Source of the DNA: Limonium bicolor
Taxonomy: Eukaryota > Streptophyta > Magnoliopsida > Caryophyllales > Plumbaginaceae
DNA length: 64,000 bases
Assembly: GCA_023374045.1 (NCBI GenBank)
Contig: CM041777.1
Coordinates: 112,120,578-112,184,577 of the forward strand
Direction of reading: 5' to 3'
The notes under the pieces are model-generated. The model worked only from the letters and a program-made list of their open reading frames with translations. It did not search any database and was not told where the DNA came from. Numbering within the stretch: the stretch's first letter is position 1; every line of letters begins with the position of its first letter. This document shows positions 44,968 through 58,303 of this stretch, one piece after another. A program made the translations under genes and the position numbers.

Positions 44968-46699
44968 AAGCAAAACTAAATCCAACAGCTAGAATACACA
45001 TCATTACTAAACCGTTGTGATAACGAGATATCCCTATATATCATACTAAGTCCACATCCATAACAGTAGACAAGTGAGCATCTATTTCAAATCCCAGATA
45101 AATGTAACATTACCATCATACGTCTACAGCCTGGTATCGTTATACAATAAATTCCTTACGCAATAATTGAAGTAATCCTATCTACCCTGTTCCCGCACTT
45201 CTGCTTCAACGAAGATCAACAACCTGCACAATAAGTGTAGTCTCAGCGATAGACGCTGAGTATGCCGGATCTGGACCCTATTGGTCACTTGTCATTTTTA
45301 ACCGTCTTGATATTAGATTGATTTCATGCTTTATCATTTTACAGATATAATAAATACTGTAACAGCATGCATGATTATATAACCATTCATCCAGTCCAAA
45401 CAGTCATGTACAAACATTCACAGCACAATCACACATCATACAATACGCAATATTAGTAAATCGTACGTCGTATTTTATCATCATGTATTACAACATTCGC
45501 CCCCCCCCGGGCCCTCACATATCATTTGTTTTAGTTAGCACTGTCGAGCGTCAATTAGGACGACCCGAAATATATTCACTTGGACAGTAGTCCCACGTAC
45601 ACACAAGGTGCTCACTGCCCTGATCATCCGAAGACTCTGGGACTATTTCACTTTGCCTTTGTAAAGGCGTCCATTTAGGTGGCCAAGGGCCTGGTGCCAA
45701 TGGTAGCACACTCCGCCTGACGATCTATGTAGGCTCGTTCAGGATTAACTAGGGTAAAACCCGATACGGGATAACCCAAGAGATCTCTAGCGCGACCAGC
45801 AGCCAGTGACTGTCTGGATTAAGGTACATCATCACATTCATTCATACTCCACTGTTAACTTCGTTAGTTAGGTAGTCAGTTACAGTTTTAGTTATGGAGT
45901 ACATCACTTAATTTGTTGGTTGCCCTATGGGTCTTACGCATGCCTAGAATTATTCTAGGTAGTATTCACGTTCGAGTCAAATCTCTAGAGACCGACCATG
46001 TCGTGTCCCGTTCCTAAGTGTTTTACTTAGGTTTTAACTACGTACTTGTAATACTTAGCGTATTAGGTCAGGCAACGGTGGTCACAATCACACATTTCGC
46101 ATATGTAGTTTTGTATAAGTCGATCTATAGTCGACGTAGTATTAGTCCCGTAGGACGTTCGTGCATAAATAATTAATGCAGTAAACATAGCTACACATCA
46201 CACACATATATCACATACACACATTCACACAAGTTATTTATCAAACAAATCCGAGCCCGAGGAATTCCTCACAACTCGGATCAAACCCCTTTACATACCG
46301 TACACCGTGGACCAAGGATGCGCAATGTGGACTTCTAAGCTTCTCGAGCGCGCACGTCCGACAGGCGGTCTAACAATACGAAGAACACTAAATGTCAATC
46401 CACATGACAATACGATTCGGTATTTCCGAATAACGCCAGTAACCCTGGTTTTACACCCCCGGACTTTCAACTGTTAATAGTTAAGGTATCATTATCCTTA
46501 AAACTCTTTACTCGTAGTATGTGTTAATATACGGTTTACGAGGACGTCGGTTTTTATTCGAACGTCGTGGCTAACGTTTTTAAACGTAGGAATTATTTTT
46601 CCTATCCCATAGTATTTTATAAACGTTACGCCTGATACAAAATTTGTTCGTTCTCGTATCATTACTTCAACTGTTACATCGCATGCATGGGTATTGCTA

Positions 46700-48650
46700 T
46701 AACCTTTAGTTGCATGTATGGTTACATTTTATAACCTATGGTTGTTTGCATTCCATACAACGTTAGTTTATATTACATAGCATATTACTATTCTTTAACA
46801 TACCTTATATTATACAACTTCCCAATTATGTGACAAATTGTATTTGTTTAAAACCTTATGACTTGTAGTATATAATTATACTAACAAGTCAATGTTCATT
46901 ATTTATTATTATATGGTTTGTAATCCATAATATATATGTGCATGTTATTTATGCCGGTTTGCATATTTGTATATATGTACATTGATTTCTTAATGAAATA
47001 TGAAGCCTTATATTATGTGCATGTTCATTCCTCATCCAAAGGTTTATTTAACCTTCTAAAAATCATATATTAACCATAGTATTTTATGTCATTGTATACT
47101 ATAGTTTTATATCGTTTTTATATATATAATGTATATATATATATATATATGTATGCGCTAGCATGCTAGTTTTTATAACTATGCTTTTGACCACATAGCA
47201 TTATTTAGTGTTACACTTATATCCTGATATCCCATCGTATGATATTTTATACGTCATTAGCTTATAACATATAGTTTTAGTACTTATATTTATGTACCGA
47301 AAATGACATATACTTACAATACACTATTACTTCTTTATTTACATAATTCTCATTTATTACAATATAGTCACACAACTTATACCATGTTATAAATACCTTG
47401 TTTTATATCATCAAAACATTGTAATAGGATATAACCTATAGTTTTGTAATATTTCCCCTTAATTGCCGAATAGGCATATATTTAATATTTCATCTCCTTT
47501 CAAACCCCACACTTTATTATTATTACGATTTCACCACAATTTTTACAACATACTTAACTCACCATATATTATAGCATTTGAATCATATAGTATGTATACT
47601 ATATAGTTTCAATATTTCCGAAGAATACAACAAACCCCTTAGGTTCTGTTTTTTTTTTGTTTCAACCCTTAACTTCCCATATTTATACTTTTACCACAAA
47701 CCTTATAATATTTTTACATATCATATGTTATATCATTCCAAACATTATATTATTTATAACATATAGTTTATATCTGTTATTTCCTTAATATTACCGAACC
47801 GCCCATAGCTGTTTGGTATATTTCCTTCCCAGCCACTATCTTTTCCTTATTTACAAAATAACCACATATATTATCATAATGTTTATACATGTGTTATACC
47901 ATATAGTTTTAATATTCATTATTGATATAACCTATAGTTTCTTGTTACTTATTTCTACACAGTTCCCTTATGTTTCTGAAATTCCTTTTTCCGCCCCCAT
48001 CTTCTCCTTCTTTACATTTTGACCCAAATTTACATTATATACTTTCATATGTCACAAAAATCATATATTATACTCTTTTATCAATATACCCACTTATATA
48101 ACTCCAAAAATTCCCAAACTTTATACTTAAGATATAAACCATCATATTAACCAAACTACGCCTCTGCTTTTCGGTATTTACGTTTTATACCCCGAAATTT
48201 TCATAAATTCTACATTTCACTTATAATGTTAACATGAGTTCATAAATTAATTATTTATGACATTAAATTGGTCAAGGCTTTTATCTTGGTCAGTGTTGAC
48301 CCAATATACACTAGTTTGACCATAGGTTTATGTATTTGCGGTTTTGACCATACTTTCACAAATTACCATTTGACCCCCATATTTCATAAAACTTAATAAA
48401 ATTAATAGAATAATTCTTTTAACATATAGTTTTCGGTTTTTACTTATCCAACCCAGCCTCTAAATTTTATTTAAATTGCAAATACGTCCCATACCCTTAC
48501 GGTAATGTTTGTTATTGTTTAAAAATCCATTTTTAACTTAAAATAACAATTGCATAAAATGGCCAAAAATGCTTGGCTTCATTACAATACTATCATGAAA
48601 TAAAATGTTACATATAAATGTCATAAGACACTATATGTTTACGGCTGATA
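46700..48650. repeat. Degenerate AT-rich repeat, period about 160 bp
   Basis: CATATAGTTT or ACCTATAGTTT words followed by ATTTCC...CCGAA stretches recur about every 160 bp (for example near 47270, 47430, 47590, 47760 and 47930). The similarity is weak and boundaries are approximate. It includes an (AT)n tract at 47128-47152. Confidence 0.5.
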
Positions 48651-48808
48651 GTATAGTTTCCTTTAATGTTTTCTAAATTGTTTAATTACTCTCCCCATGA
48701 CATAATACTGTAACACCCCCGAATAACAACCAAAAATTAAACGCCGAGCCTAACGGTGATATGAGATGTCTACGCAGCGGTTCCTACTCTATTCGGTGCT
48801 ACAGACGC

Positions 48809-48826
48809 CAACCACCCACGTGGTTG
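48809..48826. other. Stem-loop near the LTR end
   Basis: CAACCAC, loop CCAC, GTGGTTG, 100 bp from the LTR terminus. The same sequence is at 58410-58427 in the other LTR of the element. Confidence 0.7.
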
Positions 48827-49705
48827 ACAGTCCACAATACTAACTCCAAGTTACGGTCTGAATGACTGGAAGTCCAACTTAACGAAATCCAAATACATAT
48901 AAAGTACAACTCAAGTACCGAGCATCTACAGTTTGGTTAACAACTTAACAACATAACTCATACATAAGAAGGCATACTGCTTAAAGTCTTGCCATAGTGG
49001 ACTACCCCCATGATAGTCCTTCACCTACACTCCGTCATGATCCAGATGATTACCTGTAAAAATAAAGGACTCAGCAAAACTATGCCGAGTATGAACGTGT
49101 GAAGCCCGCATGTTATCGGGCCACACGACTACTTGGTCGAATATTATTAAGTCAATTTACATGCTATAATAAAGCAGTAAAGCACACATCACATCATGAT
49201 ACCATACACACTCATCGGTAGCATGGCAATATCAAGGCAACCCAGCAGAACTTGCAAGTAGCATAGCAATGTGTCAACCGCAAACCAGCACATAAGCTGC
49301 TAATGTAGCAACAACAATCAAGTACATAATACACGTGTGCATAGGTATATTATACTGTCGATCCTCACTATGGATCATCCAAGAGATTACGTACCGTTTT
49401 CTTGTTCTCATTACACATGTTTTCCTTTCTTTTCTTGCACCGAGTCAGGGAATATAGGTTAGATCCCGAGACTTTGTTATGTGGTATTCATTCCTTATTT
49501 CTTAAAGGTTCACATTTGTGACTTTCTCTTGTTTGCTTGGTCTCATTACACAGTTTTTTTTTTCTTAATTCTCTGGCACCGAGTCAGGGATAGATTAGAT
49601 CCCGAGACTTCATTATGTAGGTGCTAATCGTTCCTTGTTTCTTTAAGGATTATTTGTGAATTCTTTTATCACCGCACGTTGGAGGACGTCTCCTCCATAG
49701 CTAGT

Positions 49706-50010
49706 CCCCCATTCCCGACACCCAGGGTCGAGAAAGCGGTAGTCACCTCTAGACTCCAGGATAAGCTTCACCAATTTGTCACCCCCCATTCCCCGACACC
49801 CAGGGTCAAGGAAGCGGAAGTCACCTCTGGACTCCGGGATGTGCTTCACCAACTTGTCACTCCCCCATTCCCGACACCCAGGTCAAGGAAGCGGAAGTCA
49901 CCTCTGGACTCCGGGATGTGCTTCACCAACTTGTCACTCCCCCATTCCCGACACCCAGGGTCAAGGAAGCGGAAGTCACCTCTGGACTCCGGGATGTGCT
50001 TTACCAAAAT
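49706..50010. repeat. Four-copy tandem repeat, period 76-79 bp
   Basis: Units start at 49711, 49788, 49867 and 49943. Each has CCCGACACCCAGGGTCAAGG, then GGAAGTCACCTCTGGACTCC and CACCAACTTGTCACTCCC. Copy 3 lacks one G of CCCAGGGTC. A period near 78 (divisible by three) keeps frames open on both strands, so the proline-rich open frames here are an artefact of the repeat. Confidence 0.9.
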
Positions 50011-51039
50011 ATATTCCATCATAGACGGTCGAAGGATCTGATGCAATACCAACTCCCGATCATCCATACCGCGCGGCCCGAGCTGTTTGTCTTCCCGGTT
50101 ATTCTCATGTTTCACAGTTGATACTTTTCGTTTCATTATCATTATAATCTCGACACCATAGTGGGTGTCATTAGTGGTCCTCTAAAGTTAGAGAGGAGTT
50201 GTCTCTTCGTATAGTTCTTTTGTTTTGTTTACGTGGTTCGTCATGTCTCACCAAAGGAGACTTGCTCTTCATTATCATTAATGAATAGACACCATAGTGG
50301 GTGTCATGGTAGTCCTCAATGGTTTAGAGAGGAGTTCCCCTTATAGAGTTTTCTTTGTTTTCATAATTCGTAGTAGTTCTCGTATAGTTTTCCCTTTATG
50401 TAGTTTCTTTGTTTACATAGTTCGTTGAGTCTCATCTCAAAGTTCCATAACGCGAAAGGGACTAAACTACTGTGTGCGCGCAATGATATATTCAACAATG
50501 ATATAGAAATCATACAACATGATAAACAAGCAATCCAATTTCATGCTTTGATCTTATGTCATTTTCACACAAAGCACACAGCCCACAGCACACAAAGCAA
50601 ACAAGCCGTGTAACACGGCAACATACGAACCACACATGTCCATACCTTATTCGAAGCACGAGTCGTCTTACACTCGAAGTCCCGGTCGGAGTTCGCTACG
50701 GCCCTAGCGTTAATTAAAACAATGGGTCAGTTTATTATTTTATGTGACGACACTTTATATCGCATGTTTTTCCCTTGGTATGTTGTCACATGCTTAGTTT
50801 AGATTGACTCTTAGAATTTCACATGCATTAATTCTAGGCTTAACTTACTCCTAGGATATTTCATATCTTTATTTACACGATAACTAAGCCCTTTTTCCTT
50901 AGGTAACGTTTTAGGGCGTTTTAAGAGGTAATTATGTAACAAGTTTGTTTAACATAGGTATGACTTATCTAATGGGTATTCGTTCCTTAGATAAATAGGT
51001 GAGTAATATTTTAACCCTTGTCTAATGGTAATATAGATC

Positions 51040-52324
51040 ATAGAATACCCTTAAACCCACTTATACAGAAGTCCCAAGTTCATGAAACAATCACATAGAT
51101 TCGGTTTTGAATCACACTTTTTAATGTATCTAATTGCTTTCTAATTCCTCCCAAATTGTTTACCCTCTTAGGTAAATATGTTAGTAAGATTATGAGTAAA
51201 TTTCCAGACCAATACAACCCTCTCATATCAACTGTACCTTAGTTATACAGAGATAACAGATTCTGGAAAGCTGAAAACCGAAACTGTACATCACCTTTTT
51301 CCTCTCGTTTTTAGTTCATTAACCAGCTTTCAAATCTTCCCAAAATTCTTACCCAACTAGATAGTTTTATTAGGAAGGTTTTGAACTCAAACCCAACTCA
51401 AAGCAACACTGTTAACCCATTCGAAAGTTCATTTACAGAACCTAATTTTGTAGAGAAAACTGAAACATGAAACTGATATGGTTTCTTCTATCCTCTTTTC
51501 TTTGTTCACTAATCTGATTTCAAGTGTTGTTCCCAAATTATTTACCAAGTTTGTTAAGTGTATTAGGTAGTCTCAAACTAAAGCCCAAGCCAAAACAACC
51601 CCGTTGTACTTCTGAAAATCCATTATACTGAAGCAACCAAGTGAAGAAATCTGAAAAATCAGGATCTGTGAACTTCCTCATCTGCCTTTGATTTAGTTGT
51701 CCACCCGTTTTCAAATTCCCCTCAAGGTATTTATAACTTCCCTAAGTGTTGTAGGTGTAGTTAGGTTCTTAAATCACTCAACAATCCCATTATAAACCCT
51801 CTGTAGCAAGGTTAGACAGAGAGCACATGTTCAGGGAAAACTGAAAACTGAAGAATGAAATCTGCTATTCTTTTTCCTCCATCTCTCTTCTTTATTTATG
51901 AATCCGACTTTCAGTTTTTCTTCCTTCAGCCCTCTTCTCCAATTAGCTAGGTGTTGGGATATAATATTATCCTAAAGCAATGTTGTTATAACTACTGGAG
52001 CAGGTTCATACTGAAACAAGAACTCCTGCAGAATCTGAAGCCAATACATGATCTCAATTGTTGTTTCCTTTCTGTTCCTAAATGGGTTTTATATTCTCCC
52101 AGAACCTATTCACACGTAGGTTTGTATGTTAGCAATGTCTTAGCCTCATTTCCCCAGCCTACACTACCCTTATAGTGCCCCTGAAAAATCTTTTCACAGC
52201 AACTGCACAAACTGCCAAGGACTGAAACTAGACTGGTTTAACCTTCCTAACTCTTTTCTGTTTTTCTTTTATCTGTTCACAATCTTGAATTACAGTATTT
52301 TTTCCCCAAAATGCTTGCTCACTT
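51040..52324. repeat. Degenerate repeat with CTGAAAACTGAAA and CTTTTTCCTC words
   Basis: Blocks of about 130-160 bp recur, each with an AAACTGAAAC-like purine tract, a pyrimidine-rich TTCCTCTTTTCTTT tract and a CCCAAATTATTTACC-like segment. They continue beyond the nested solo LTR to about 55480. No coding function is apparent. Confidence 0.5.
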
Positions 52325-52417
52325 TGTAACACCCCTACAACGCACCTACCAACTACCGAAATTCGCAGCGGAATTAAACATCTAAATAACAATTAAACAC
52401 TATGGTGCTACAACGCC

Positions 52418-52439
52418 GTTAACCACCCACGTGGTTAAC
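52418..52439. other. Stem-loop near the solo-LTR end
   Basis: GTTAACCAC, loop CCAC, GTGGTTAAC, 93 bp from the LTR terminus. It resembles the stem-loop at 48809-48826. Confidence 0.75.
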
Positions 52440-53745
52440 TAGGCAGAATAAATACAAGAGTACCGGTCTGATGATCAGACTCCCGAGCATAGGTCCTAAC
52501 ATCCATACATAAACATAACCAAACCATACCGAGTATTTATTTTACATACCAACTGTAACCTTAAACACCTGTCACTGTAAACAACAGTACCAACATAAAC
52601 AACACTACGGGAGCACAGGCGCATCCCGGGTTTATCTTACAAGATCCAAAAGTATTCCAACAGCCTAGGATCTAGAGCCACTCCGCTTCTTCGATCCTCA
52701 TCCTGTAAATAAAAATATGGAGCCCCCAAAGGGGGTCAGCAACCTTTTGCTGGTATGGTTAACGCGCAGCCCATCGGCTACCGGGATACGCGCAACCAAT
52801 TGTCATGATAACATGGCATTCATTTTAAACATCCAACACAAATATAATAGCTTAGCAAGGGAAAATGCGTAGCACAACAAAATACATAACACCATAAATC
52901 GGTTCGCACAAGGAACCTTCCACCATAATTAGTATACATAGTGAGCCTAGAGATCAATGCCAATCTCATGCTAAGCTCGTTACCAACCTCGTTACCGTCC
53001 AGTTACATCGAACGGTTAACTTAAACCCAAGGCGTGTCGGATATAGTAATCCCAAGCACACCGAAAACAACATTCGTATGCCCCTGTGGCCCGACGTGAG
53101 TCAGTAAACTAGCTTTGGATAAGCTAAGGGAAAGTTGAAACCAAATTGGAATACAACCTCTACATACACCAAGAGAGTCGAACCGGATAGACATCGACTC
53201 CCATCCATCACACGCGTGGCCGGAACATGACCGGACTCCTCAATTCCCCGGTTAGCACTTGTTAGTGATCACACAAATAAACTTGTTAAGTCACACACGA
53301 ACAAGTGTTTAGGTCTGGTTAGACACACCAAGGAAAGGAGTCACAACAATACAACATCATAATATATAACAACTGTAAACTCTTTTCATGTCTTAGTCTT
53401 ATAAGGTCGTAACACACAGAAAAGCAAACAACACCCAAGCCGGTGTAAACCGGTAGGCAACAGACTGCAAGAAAACCATACCTTGGTCCTTGCTTCAACT
53501 CGTTTCCACCTTGAGAGAATCCTAAACACATTTAGTAACGTCGGTCAATTAACGTACTAGTTCACCGTTAACATTAACTACATCACATTTCTAGTTATTT
53601 CTTTTCCACATTTTGTTCCAACTTTTCATCCTTTAAAATGTCATTATAACTCTCCTAACATGTCTTGAACAACCTTATAATATCATTACTAACTTATACC
53701 CATCTTTAGACATCGTTTATCAACCTAGAACCCAAGTTTTATAGT

Positions 53746-54001
53746 GGTCCGGGACTTGCTCCCTAACTTAGGTCCCGGACCTATACTTAGCAAACCTCTC
53801 GGTCTCTTTTATTGGGGTGGTCCGGGACTTCACCCAGGTCCTAAGTCCCGGACCATTCTATGCAATTTCTCTCGGACAGTTTTAAGGGATTGGTCCGGGT
53901 CCTTGGACAAGAACCAAGTCCCGGACCTACGACCACGTACAATTCTCGACCTGATTTTGATATATGGTCCGGGACCTCATCCAGACCCTAAGTCCCGGAC
54001 C
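53746..54001. repeat. Array of four hairpins, GGTCCGGGAC / GTCCCGGACC
   Basis: Units start at 53746, 53819, 53892 and 53966, a spacing of 73, 73 and 74 bp. Each has a 10-bp or longer arm pair around a loop of about 15 bases; unit 3 has an extended stem through CTTGG/CCAAG. The array is about 1.42 kb from the LTR 3' end on the minus strand. Confidence 0.9.
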
Positions 54002-55170
54002 GAAACTACTGAAATCGACGTACTGCATTTTTCATGTCCTGCTGCGTAAGTTATTTACACCCATCAAATGTATAGACTTCCCAGTACACTCTTATACTCA
54101 AAACTTCACCAAATATACACCACATAACAACATAGTGCACAATTTAAATTACATAAATCTTAAACACTGAATTTCCACAATATATTTGCCTTTCACCTGC
54201 AAATACAAACAGCAGTACGTATGTTTTTTACTAGTCTCTTTGAGAACATTTTCTAAGTCATTTACCTTTGGCTCTTTAGGTAGTTTCAACAGACAACGTA
54301 AGTTTATTTTCCAAGGGAATTTTAAGCTACCTTTGGTTAACATAAAACGTAGAGGAAACACCATTTTTCTTTGAGTTTCCATACCTTGAAGCAAGGGAGA
54401 AGAATAATACGTAAGAAGATGAACTCAAGCTCCTCCCATGGAGATTCCTCTTGGCACCAAAGTGGAGCTCTTGAAGATTTGAAGGGACTAAGTCGAAGAG
54501 CTTGACGAAACTAAGAGATCGGTGGTCTCGGTCTTAGATTTGGACAAGTGAGCAAGAAGTTACAAGGATCTGAAGTTGCATGTTTGTGCTGGTGCTGTTC
54601 GATCGTGAAAGAGAGAAAAGGAAGGAGATGGCTACGTGAGATAATAAGGAAGAATGAAGGGATTAAGAGAATGATTGATGGTAGTTGCTTTTTAAGGATA
54701 TTTCTCACGTAAAGCAAATAGTGCTTTTTAGAATACTCACTTATTTGCTCAATCAATTAGCAAGGGTGTGACTCACCGCATGCATAACCGACCCACATTT
54801 AAAAAAGGGGTTATTTAGCCTTTATTGCTCAATTAAATTACATATGTTAACATATATTACAAACTAGCTTATTTTAGTTACTATTCATAATAACAAGGCA
54901 CTTTGAAACGAAATTCTTGATTCCTTATTAATTTAAACTTCCAAATGTGATACTAAATAGTACACATATTAATTAAAGAGTAATGATGGACATTTAGCCA
55001 TTCAAGACTCATTTATAAGACAGTTTTCCATTTTTTTTTGGCAATTAATTTGTATTTACTATTTATTAAATGGTTTACTTAATATTTATAAGACTCGACT
55101 CTTTTTAGTCTTATTAATTTATTTTTTTAATATTTAAACCACTTATTAAGGTTTGGGGTATTTCACACTT

Positions 55171-57209
55171 GGTTAAATGATTTAGCACGGTTTTACACTC
55201 ATTAATAACCCAAAACCATATTGCTAATGTTACTGACAGCTTAACTTTCCTGGAAACAAGAAATTTCAGAACTGATCAAACCTGAAAACTGAAACCGTTT
55301 CTTCTGTTTTCTTTTTCTTATAAAACACAACCACGTTATCCACTACCTAGTTATCAGTTTAATGTAGTTTTAAGTTCAGAACAGATCACACTCAGCTCTG
55401 TTGAAGCTACTGAGATTTCATTATACTAAAACCGATAACACTACACAACAGAAACTGCTACCACCTCTATGTTTTTCATTCTTATAGATGCAACAGGTTA
55501 ATTCTGGTTTTCTTTCGAATTACTCTCTCGGTTGGATAACTCAAGTAGTTGTATTTATAATGTTGTAAGTATCATTACTCAATGTCATTCCAGGGAAGCA
55601 AGGATGCTGGGAAACATGTTACAGATTTTGGAATACTCATCAACTGAGACTGACAGATTGTTTGTTTTCTGATCATGTGATCACTTTAGGCCTAGCTCAT
55701 AGTTGCATGGTTTATCAGTATGATTTCAAACAGAATGTTACACATGATCAAGTACAGTTTTCTTTATAGGTTATGTGCTTGGATGGAGGGTCTGCATTTG
55801 TCTCGAATCATCAGAAAACAGAAACTACTGCTACAGGTTTCGAGAGTTTATCAGATTTGGAAGTGGGTTTCTTTTTTTTTCCTGATGAGTTTAGGAATAT
55901 TACCTTGGGTATTAAGGACTTGTCCCTCCTGAATTATTCCTTGGTGTTTCTCTGGTCTGTTCTCGCAACTGAAAAGTGATCCAGTGCCAAGTTCAGTTGT
56001 GGGTTATTTCAGTTTGTTAGTAAGAGTTTGAGAAGAACAGCCATGTAACAGCTCTTCTTACCTTGATTAGGAGTTGGTTCCTTGAAGGTTTAGACTCAGT
56101 CCCAGCAGGGTCTTGTTGAGGGAATTCATACGCAAGGACAGATGAGAAAGAGGAAGTCAGCTCACCAACTGTCGGATACAAAACGGAGCATAAAGGGCTC
56201 GAACAACCAGATTTGTTTTTGGTCTCATAATCTCACCTTTAGGAGTTCTTGGAGATAGTTTGTTTCAGAGTTTCCAGGGCTCCACGCGTAGCTAGCATGC
56301 AGAGTTCTTGCGGGACAACTACAAAAATAAAACAGAAGTGTGAAAGGAATCAAACTACCAAGGTTTCTGGTCACTTGCTCTCACCTTTGGCAGCTCTTGG
56401 AGAGGATTTTGTTACAGAATCTCCAAAACTCTATCAGCATTTAGCATGCGAGGTTCTGGTGTGCAAAAAGACAATGAGGAAAATTAAAGAGGCTTGAGTA
56501 AATGTTCTCAGACAGAACCAAACCAGGAAAGAAACTGAAGTGGTAAGTACAAATCGGTAGCATTGATCTCGCGTTAAACCTGGGGTTGATGGCTACTGGG
56601 ACAACTCAAGCTGGGTTGTTCTGTTATTGCTGCTGCGACAGGAAAAAAAAAAAAACAAACACATGAGAGAGTGTACTGGTCTCGATGAGAAGGATGGAGT
56701 ACAACCGTGAAGAAAAAGAACGAAAAACAGGCGAGAAGGTAGCCGGGGGTGGTTACTGAAGTGTGCCGCTGCTTGAGCTCAGACTGGAGAAATGTTACCC
56801 CATCATGCAAGAGAGGAAGACTGCTTGTGATAGTGGCAACTGAGACGCAACTGAGAAGGAGGTACGACAGGTTCCTGGGAAAAGTAAGCAAGGTATTTTG
56901 TGCCTATCATGAAAAGAAGGAAGGGCTGGTAACAAGTGTCCAGTGTTGGCGAATTCGGGCAGAGTAAGAGCGTGTTGCTCTATTATATTTTGTTTTTCAA
57001 AGTGAAACAGATGGGTTTATTAGACCAGTATAGCTATTTTGTTAATCATCAACTTGGAATTATGCTTCTGGTCGTGGAAAACAAGAGAACATGGTGGGCA
57101 TTATGTTTGAATTTAAACAATCGTTTTACTTGGTAGGTAAACCGATAGTGGTATTGATGTAATGATGCATACCATTAGTCTTGTGTCTAGAGGTGCAGTT
57201 GGTTGCTGA
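55171..57209. other. LARD LTR remainder without a recognisable gene
   Basis: This is the LTR start side on the minus strand (U3 side). Several short frames are open on both strands but show no motifs. The degenerate CTGAAAAC repeat continues to about 55480. Confidence 0.4.
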
Positions 57210-57300
57210 ATATGAGCGCAGCTCAACCGGTTAAGACACTTAGAGCGGGTACGAAAGGTACCGGGTTTGAACCTTAGTGGGAGTGTTTCTGCTCTCTTTT
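57210..57300 (+). repeat. tRNA-like (SINE-type) module with T-rich tail
   Basis: GCAGCTCAACCGGTTAAGAC resembles a pol III A box and GGGTTTGAACCTTAG a B box, at tRNA spacing, followed by a T-rich tract (57285-57325). This is the pattern of a tRNA-derived SINE ending in T. It is inside the LARD LTR, opposite to its reading direction. No target duplication was identified. Confidence 0.5.
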
Positions 57301-57578
57301 TTGTTTCTTTCTCTCTTTTTTTTTGTATAGGTTATACATGATTGTTTATATATGTACGACTATATATTATTTCATGTGATTCTATTTTTTTTTGTAACGC
57401 GGTTATGCGGCGTTACCGTCACTTATTACAACGTTACAATTTCGTAACGTTACGTACGTGTATTTTTCGTATTCGTACATATATACATATATTAGATTTA
57501 ATTGCTCGTACGTTACTTTATGTCCGAATTATAAAACGCATTATGATTTTATGCGTTTTAATGTTTAGGGGTATTTCA

Positions 57579-57595
57579 ACTTACCCCCCTTAAGA
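57579..57595 (-). promoter_or_regulatory. Polypurine tract of the LARD-like element
   Basis: The minus strand reads CTCTTAAGGGGGGTAAGT directly before TGAAATACCCC. It is the expected plus-strand primer. Confidence 0.75.
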
Positions 57596-58291
57596 GAGAC
57601 TTCGTCCCGAAGTCTTACTTTCTTAAATTATATTTTTCCACTCCTAGAAATCTTAGGGTTCCAGTCCCGCATTCATTATCGATACCCAAAGGATTAAGTC
57701 CATAGTTATAATGCTCGGTGCTTCTAAGCACCGTGCCACATCAGTGGCTTCACACAAGTTCTCATAGTAGACCAAGAAGCTAACAATGTGTATACATACT
57801 AAAGTGCAAACCAAGACACGCAATATTCATTCATTCAGAGCATACAACATGCTAGAGTGCAAACCATGGCACACACATTCATTCATACAAAGTGTACATC
57901 AACGTTCATATCATTCTCATACTCAAGCCCACCAACCATCAACATGTGGTTGTGGGATTACAACACAGTGACGCTAGCAAAAACGTCCAAAACAAAACGC
58001 GCTTACCCCCCTTAAAAGAGGGGTACGCCCCCGTACCCTACACTAAGCCGAAACATTGATGAAAAGATAGGGGTGCCTAGTTTTCGTTACCGGATTGATT
58101 ATATGCCATTGTGTGAACGCCAGATCGGGTTTTCCCGAGTGTGAGGAGGCTTTCTACCTCTCCAGCGTTTTCCTACGGATTGAAATGGACCCTAACTAAC
58201 GAGCCTCACAGACTAACCCGTAACCCCGTTTCTCAATTTAGGTTTTCCTATACTCGGTACTCCTCTGTTCCAGTCATCAGAGCGCAACTAC

Positions 58292-58303
58292 GCTCTGATA
58301 CCA
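58292..58303 (-). promoter_or_regulatory. Primer-binding site, initiator tRNA-Met type
   Basis: The minus strand reads TGGTATCAGAGC, five bases from the LTR end at 58309. It is an exact match to the usual plant retrotransposon primer site. Confidence 0.88.

Larger units (their letters stand above)
44833..48708 (-). mobile_element. LTR fragment of a chromovirus-like family, interrupted
   Basis: It begins TGTAACACCCCTC, which is the reverse of a chromovirus LTR end (...GGGGTGTTACA), so the LTR reads on the minus strand. No matching start (plus-strand GGGGTATTTCA) occurs before the next element begins at 48709, so it is probably cut by that insertion. A perfect 10-bp stem with CCAT loop lies at 44944-44967. 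The AT-rich part 46700-48650 has a diverged repeat with TATAGTTTT words. No gene is seen. Confidence 0.5.
52325..55165 (-). mobile_element. Solo LTR of a chromovirus related to the AlkB element
   Basis: Borders on the plus strand are TGTAACACCCCTAC and GGGGTATTTCA, with a perfect 5-bp target duplication CACTT (52320-52324 and 55166-55170). Read on the minus strand, its first part resembles the AlkB chromovirus LTR: TGAAATACCCCAAACC, AAGTAAACCATTTAA and GTACTATTTAGTATCACAT are shared. So the two are sister families. It has four GGTCCGGGAC hairpins (53746-54001) and a stem-loop at 52418-52439. Confidence 0.88.
48709..57578 (-). mobile_element. 3' LTR of a LARD-like element, with a nested solo LTR
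   Basis: Plus-strand borders are TGTAACACCCCCG at 48709 and GGGGTATTTCA at 57578, so it reads on the minus strand from TGAAATACCCC to GGGGGTGTTACA. Total length is 8870 bp, of which 2846 bp is the nested solo LTR plus its duplicated target, leaving about 6.0 kb. A polypurine tract sits just outside at 57579-57595. The LTR holds a 77-bp tandem repeat (49711-50010), a diverged repeat (51040-55480) and a tRNA-like module (57210-57300). No coding domain is visible. Confidence 0.7.

Noticed and set aside
57342..57593. 83-codon plus-strand open frame near the LARD 3' LTR start
   Set aside because: It crosses the LTR border and polypurine tract and has no recognisable motif.
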